DNA of 64,000 nt, taken from the NCBI RefSeq assembly GCF_009649785.1, contig NZ_WJOK01000002.1:1-64000 (forward strand), in the 5' to 3' direction. Below are positions 61,860 to 64,000 of this stretch, piece by piece. The notes under the pieces are model-generated. The model searched no databases. It was not told where the DNA came from and saw only the letters and a program-made list of their open reading frames with translations. Position numbers and translations under genes: made by a program. How positions within the stretch are numbered: the first letter of the stretch is position 1; every line of letters starts with the position of its first letter. This DNA comes from Agrobacterium tumefaciens (GTDB lineage: Bacteria > Pseudomonadota > Alphaproteobacteria > Rhizobiales > Rhizobiaceae).

Positions 61860-62782
61860 CTGAAAACGGCTACCCGCAGTCCCGACATTCCCGCCTCGGG
61901 GAAGCGGCGTTGTGGTCCGCCGCAGCACTGCTCATGCTGGGCGTTCATGCGGGTTTTGCCTATTACCTGATGCAGGAACCAGAGGAACTGGATGCCGGCG
62001 GGCCGCCGCCTGCCGCGATCATGATCGAAATGGCAGCCATACCGGAAGCCGTCAACACCGAGGAAACGACGCCTGCGCAGGACGTTGAAGATGCCGAAGA
62101 GGTACAGAGCGACAACAGCCAGCCGGTAGAGGAAGTCACCCCGGAGGAGCCGCCGCCGCCTGAGCCGGTTGTGGAAACGCCGCCGCCGGAACCCGTGCAG
62201 CCGCCGGAACCGCCGGTCGAGGAGATCGTCGAGCCGCAGGAAATTCCCGAACCGGTGGAGCCGATCGATCCCGTGCAGGAACAGATGATGGCGGAACTCG
62301 AAAATGTCGAGGTTCCCTTGCCCGTCATCCGGCCGCCGCCGCCGCCGGTCGAAAAGAAGGTGGAGAAGAAAGAACCGGACGACAAGAAGAAGGTCGAGCG
62401 CCAGCGCCCCAAACCGCAACAGGCATCGGAACTGCGCGAAACGGCCAAGGCCGAGACACAGCAATCCGACCGGACGGCGGCATCGCGCAACAATGCCGGT
62501 TTCTTCTCTTCATCCTCCGCCTCGCCGGCAAAATGGGGATCGAAGGTTCGCTCGCATATCCAGAGGCGTAAGCCCCGCTCGCTTCGCAGCGATGCGATGA
62601 CAGCGACCGTGCGGTTCCGGGTTAACGATACAGGCGCCATCAGCGGTGTCAGTGTGGTGCAGTCCACCGGTGATTCCTCCATCGACCAGCAGATTGCGGC
62701 CTGGATCCAGAGCGCATCACCCGTGCCCGCGCCGCCACCGGACGCAAACAAGACAATCACCTTGCCGATCAGCATCCGCTAG
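61856..62782 (+). CDS. tonB: TonB energy-transducing protein
   Basis: This 308-residue periplasm-spanning protein energises outer-membrane siderophore and haem receptors. One N-terminal membrane helix (ALWSAAALLMLGVHAGFAYYLM) precedes a long linker with Pro-Glu repeats (about 60-150) and Lys-Glu repeats (about 155-190). The C-terminal TonB domain (about 225-308) has ATVRFRVNDTGAISGVSVVQSTGDSSID and ends PVPAPPPDANKTITLPISIR. It closes the exbB-exbD-tonB operon. Confidence 0.92.
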   Translation: MTENGYPQSRHSRLGEAALWSAAALLMLGVHAGFAYYLMQEPEELDAGGPPPAAIMIEMAAIPEAVNTEETTPAQDVEDAEEVQSDNSQPVEEVTPEEPPPPEPVVETPPPEPVQPPEPPVEEIVEPQEIPEPVEPIDPVQEQMMAELENVEVPLPVIRPPPPPVEKKVEKKEPDDKKKVERQRPKPQQASELRETAKAETQQSDRTAASRNNAGFFSSSSASPAKWGSKVRSHIQRRKPRSLRSDAMTATVRFRVNDTGAISGVSVVQSTGDSSIDQQIAAWIQSASPVPAPPPDANKTITLPISIR

Positions 62783-62968
62783 ATCGATTCCAAGGCCATG
62801 TCGCGGTTCTGCTGGAATAAGCTCTTGCCTGGTATGACGCCCTCCCGAAGGGCGAATGCGTGCCCGACCGGTATTCTCGATAAGATATCCATTTGGGCCT
62901 GAATTGCATTTCGCGAATGTTTTCGATGGTGTAGGTCTTGTCGACTTAACACGCAGAGGCATTCCGGA

Positions 62969-63958
62969 ATGAAATTCTCAATCGCAGAGGCGGAGGATCT
63001 CGTATCCTCTATCTTTGAGCGTAACGGCGTTCTGCCGCAAAACGCCCGCTCCGTGGCGAAGGCGCTCGTGGCATCCGAGGCTGCAGGCCAGGGCGGCCAC
63101 GGTTTTCGGCGTATCCCCGTTTATGTCCGTCAGGCGCGGGTTGGCAAGGTCGATGGCAATGCGCGGCCGGTGGCAAGTCGTGTCAAACCGGGTGTGCTTT
63201 CAATCGACGCTAACAACGGTTACGCCTATCCCGCGATCGACTGCGCCGTAGGCGAGTTGCCGGACATGGCCCGGCAGCAGGGCATCGCGCTCGCCGCGAT
63301 CCATCGCTCCCATCATGCAGGCGTCATGGCACTTACAGTCGAGCGTTTCGCGGAAATGGGCCTCGTGGCGCTGATGTTCGCCAATGCGCCTGCATCCATG
63401 GCGCCTTGGGGTGGCACCAAACCGCTCTATGGCACCAATCCGATTGCTTTCGCCAGCCCTGTTGGCGAGGCAGATCCGCTGGTGATCGATCTGGCGCTTT
63501 CCAAGGTTGCGCGCGGAAAGATCATGGCGGCCCGCCAGAAGGGCGAAACCATTCCGGGCGACTGGGCGCTTGATACGAATGGCCGGCCCACGACCGATCC
63601 CGAAGAAGCCCTAGCCGGAACGATGGTGCCTGCGGGCGAGGCCAAGGGGGCTGCCCTGGCGCTTATGGTGGAGATCATGGCCGCCGCGCTCACCGGTGGA
63701 AGCTTCGCCTTCGAGGCCTCTTCCCTTCTGGACGACAAGGGTGCGCCACCCTCTCTCGGCCACACGATCATCGCCATAGACCCCGTATCGTCGGGCGGTG
63801 CGGCCTTTACCGAGCGACTGGCGCTTATCGCCGGAGAGATAGAGAAGCAGGAAAACGTGCGTTTGCCCGGTCGGCGAAGCCAGGGCATTCGAAGGCAGGC
63901 GCTGGAAAGCGGTATCATCGTCGAAAGCGATATTCTTGCCGAGATTCAGTCGCTGTGA
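62969..63958 (+). CDS. Ldh family oxidoreductase (malate/lactate/ureidoglycolate dehydrogenase superfamily)
   Basis: This 329-residue NAD(P)-dependent dehydrogenase of the YlbC/AllD/MdhL-like family, unrelated to classic MDH/LDH, shows SEAAGQGGHGFRRIPVYVRQ, AAIHRSHHAGVMALTVERFAEMGLVALMFANAPASMAPWGGTKPLYGTNPIAFA and VIDLALSKVARGKI. The latter contain the catalytic His and the nucleotide-binding loop. Family members reduce or oxidise 2-hydroxy acids, including ureidoglycolate, sulfolactate and delta1-piperideine/pyrroline carboxylate. The specific substrate is unknown. It stands 186 bp after tonB and is followed by an inverted repeat at the window edge. Confidence 0.87.
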   Translation: MKFSIAEAEDLVSSIFERNGVLPQNARSVAKALVASEAAGQGGHGFRRIPVYVRQARVGKVDGNARPVASRVKPGVLSIDANNGYAYPAIDCAVGELPDMARQQGIALAAIHRSHHAGVMALTVERFAEMGLVALMFANAPASMAPWGGTKPLYGTNPIAFASPVGEADPLVIDLALSKVARGKIMAARQKGETIPGDWALDTNGRPTTDPEEALAGTMVPAGEAKGAALALMVEIMAAALTGGSFAFEASSLLDDKGAPPSLGHTIIAIDPVSSGGAAFTERLALIAGEIEKQENVRLPGRRSQGIRRQALESGIIVESDILAEIQSL

Positions 63959-63975
63959 GGAACTGAAAATGAAAA

Positions 63976-64000
63976 CCCGGCGGACCGGAAAGTCCGCCGG
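63976..64000 (+). terminator. Partial terminator-like hairpin at the right edge
   Basis: CCGGCGGAC and GTCCGCCGG form a 9-bp perfect stem after the Ldh-family gene stop. The expected T-run would lie outside the window, so termination cannot be confirmed. Confidence 0.6.

Overview
This window is a stretch of chromosome from an alphaproteobacterium of the order Rhizobiales, most likely Agrobacterium or a close Rhizobium relative. The evidence is the gene set and order: polA next to a MarR gene and a putative trans-acting sRNA, dnaK-dnaJ, irr beside fabA-fabB-fabI, cyoABCD with SURF1, and a DctBD-type system. Rhizobial CTTGAC-type promoters, an alphaproteobacterial RpoH-type promoter in front of dnaK, and two small RNAs of rhizobial type support this. 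I see no insertion sequence, prophage, integron or CRISPR array. It is mostly core chromosome with a few accessory transport and metabolic units.

Layout. 0.2-6.4 kb: a class A penicillin-binding protein, a YbaK deacylase, an anti-Shine-Dalgarno sRNA, a cold-shock protein, an M20 dipeptidase and a MarR regulator. 6.4-11 kb: a C-rich-loop sRNA on the minus strand, polA, a 2H-phosphoesterase-like protein (DUF1868) and rpmF. 11-17.5 kb: a DctB/DctD-type two-component system feeding a tripartite tricarboxylate transporter (tctC-tctB-tctA), with two matched palindromes in between. 17.6-23.3 kb: slyX, a DUF924 gene, dnaJ and dnaK, tRNA-Ser(GGA), a small membrane protein and msrA. 23.4-35 kb: a nucleoside uptake and salvage island. 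On the plus strand lie a BMP-type binding protein, its ABC transporter, cdd, punA, deoC and deoA. Facing them on the minus strand are upp, add and deoB, with a retropepsin-like protease gene at the meeting point. 35.1-42 kb: SURF1 and the cyoABCD quinol oxidase operon, with a divergent MFS symporter. 42.3-49.6 kb: an enlarged glutamate-synthase-like protein (1834 aa) overlapping a CysJ-like diflavin reductase. 49.6-55 kb: two TadE-like genes, fabI-fabB-fabA, irr and a TRIC-type channel. 55-64 kb: a secreted EF-hand-like protein, a DUF1275 protein, an ABC transporter of the SsuA/TauA type with a HutC-type GntR regulator, exbB-exbD-tonB and an Ldh-family oxidoreductase.

How the parts work together. 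The salvage island imports nucleosides, deaminates adenosine and cytidine, phosphorolyses nucleosides, isomerises (deoxy)ribose-1-phosphate to the 5-phosphate (DeoB) and cleaves it (DeoC), while Upp recovers uracil. The DctBD-type system probably senses a carboxylate and switches on the adjacent tct operon. SURF1 probably helps assemble the bo-type oxidase.

The most unusual unit is the gltB-like/cysJ-like pair. All glutamate synthase domains are recognisable, but the protein has an insertion, a C-terminal extension and shorter iron-sulfur cysteine spacing. Its translationally coupled partner is a diflavin reductase rather than GltD. This suggests a glutamate-synthase-type enzyme that takes NADPH electrons through a different module. 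That is inference from gene order and motifs.
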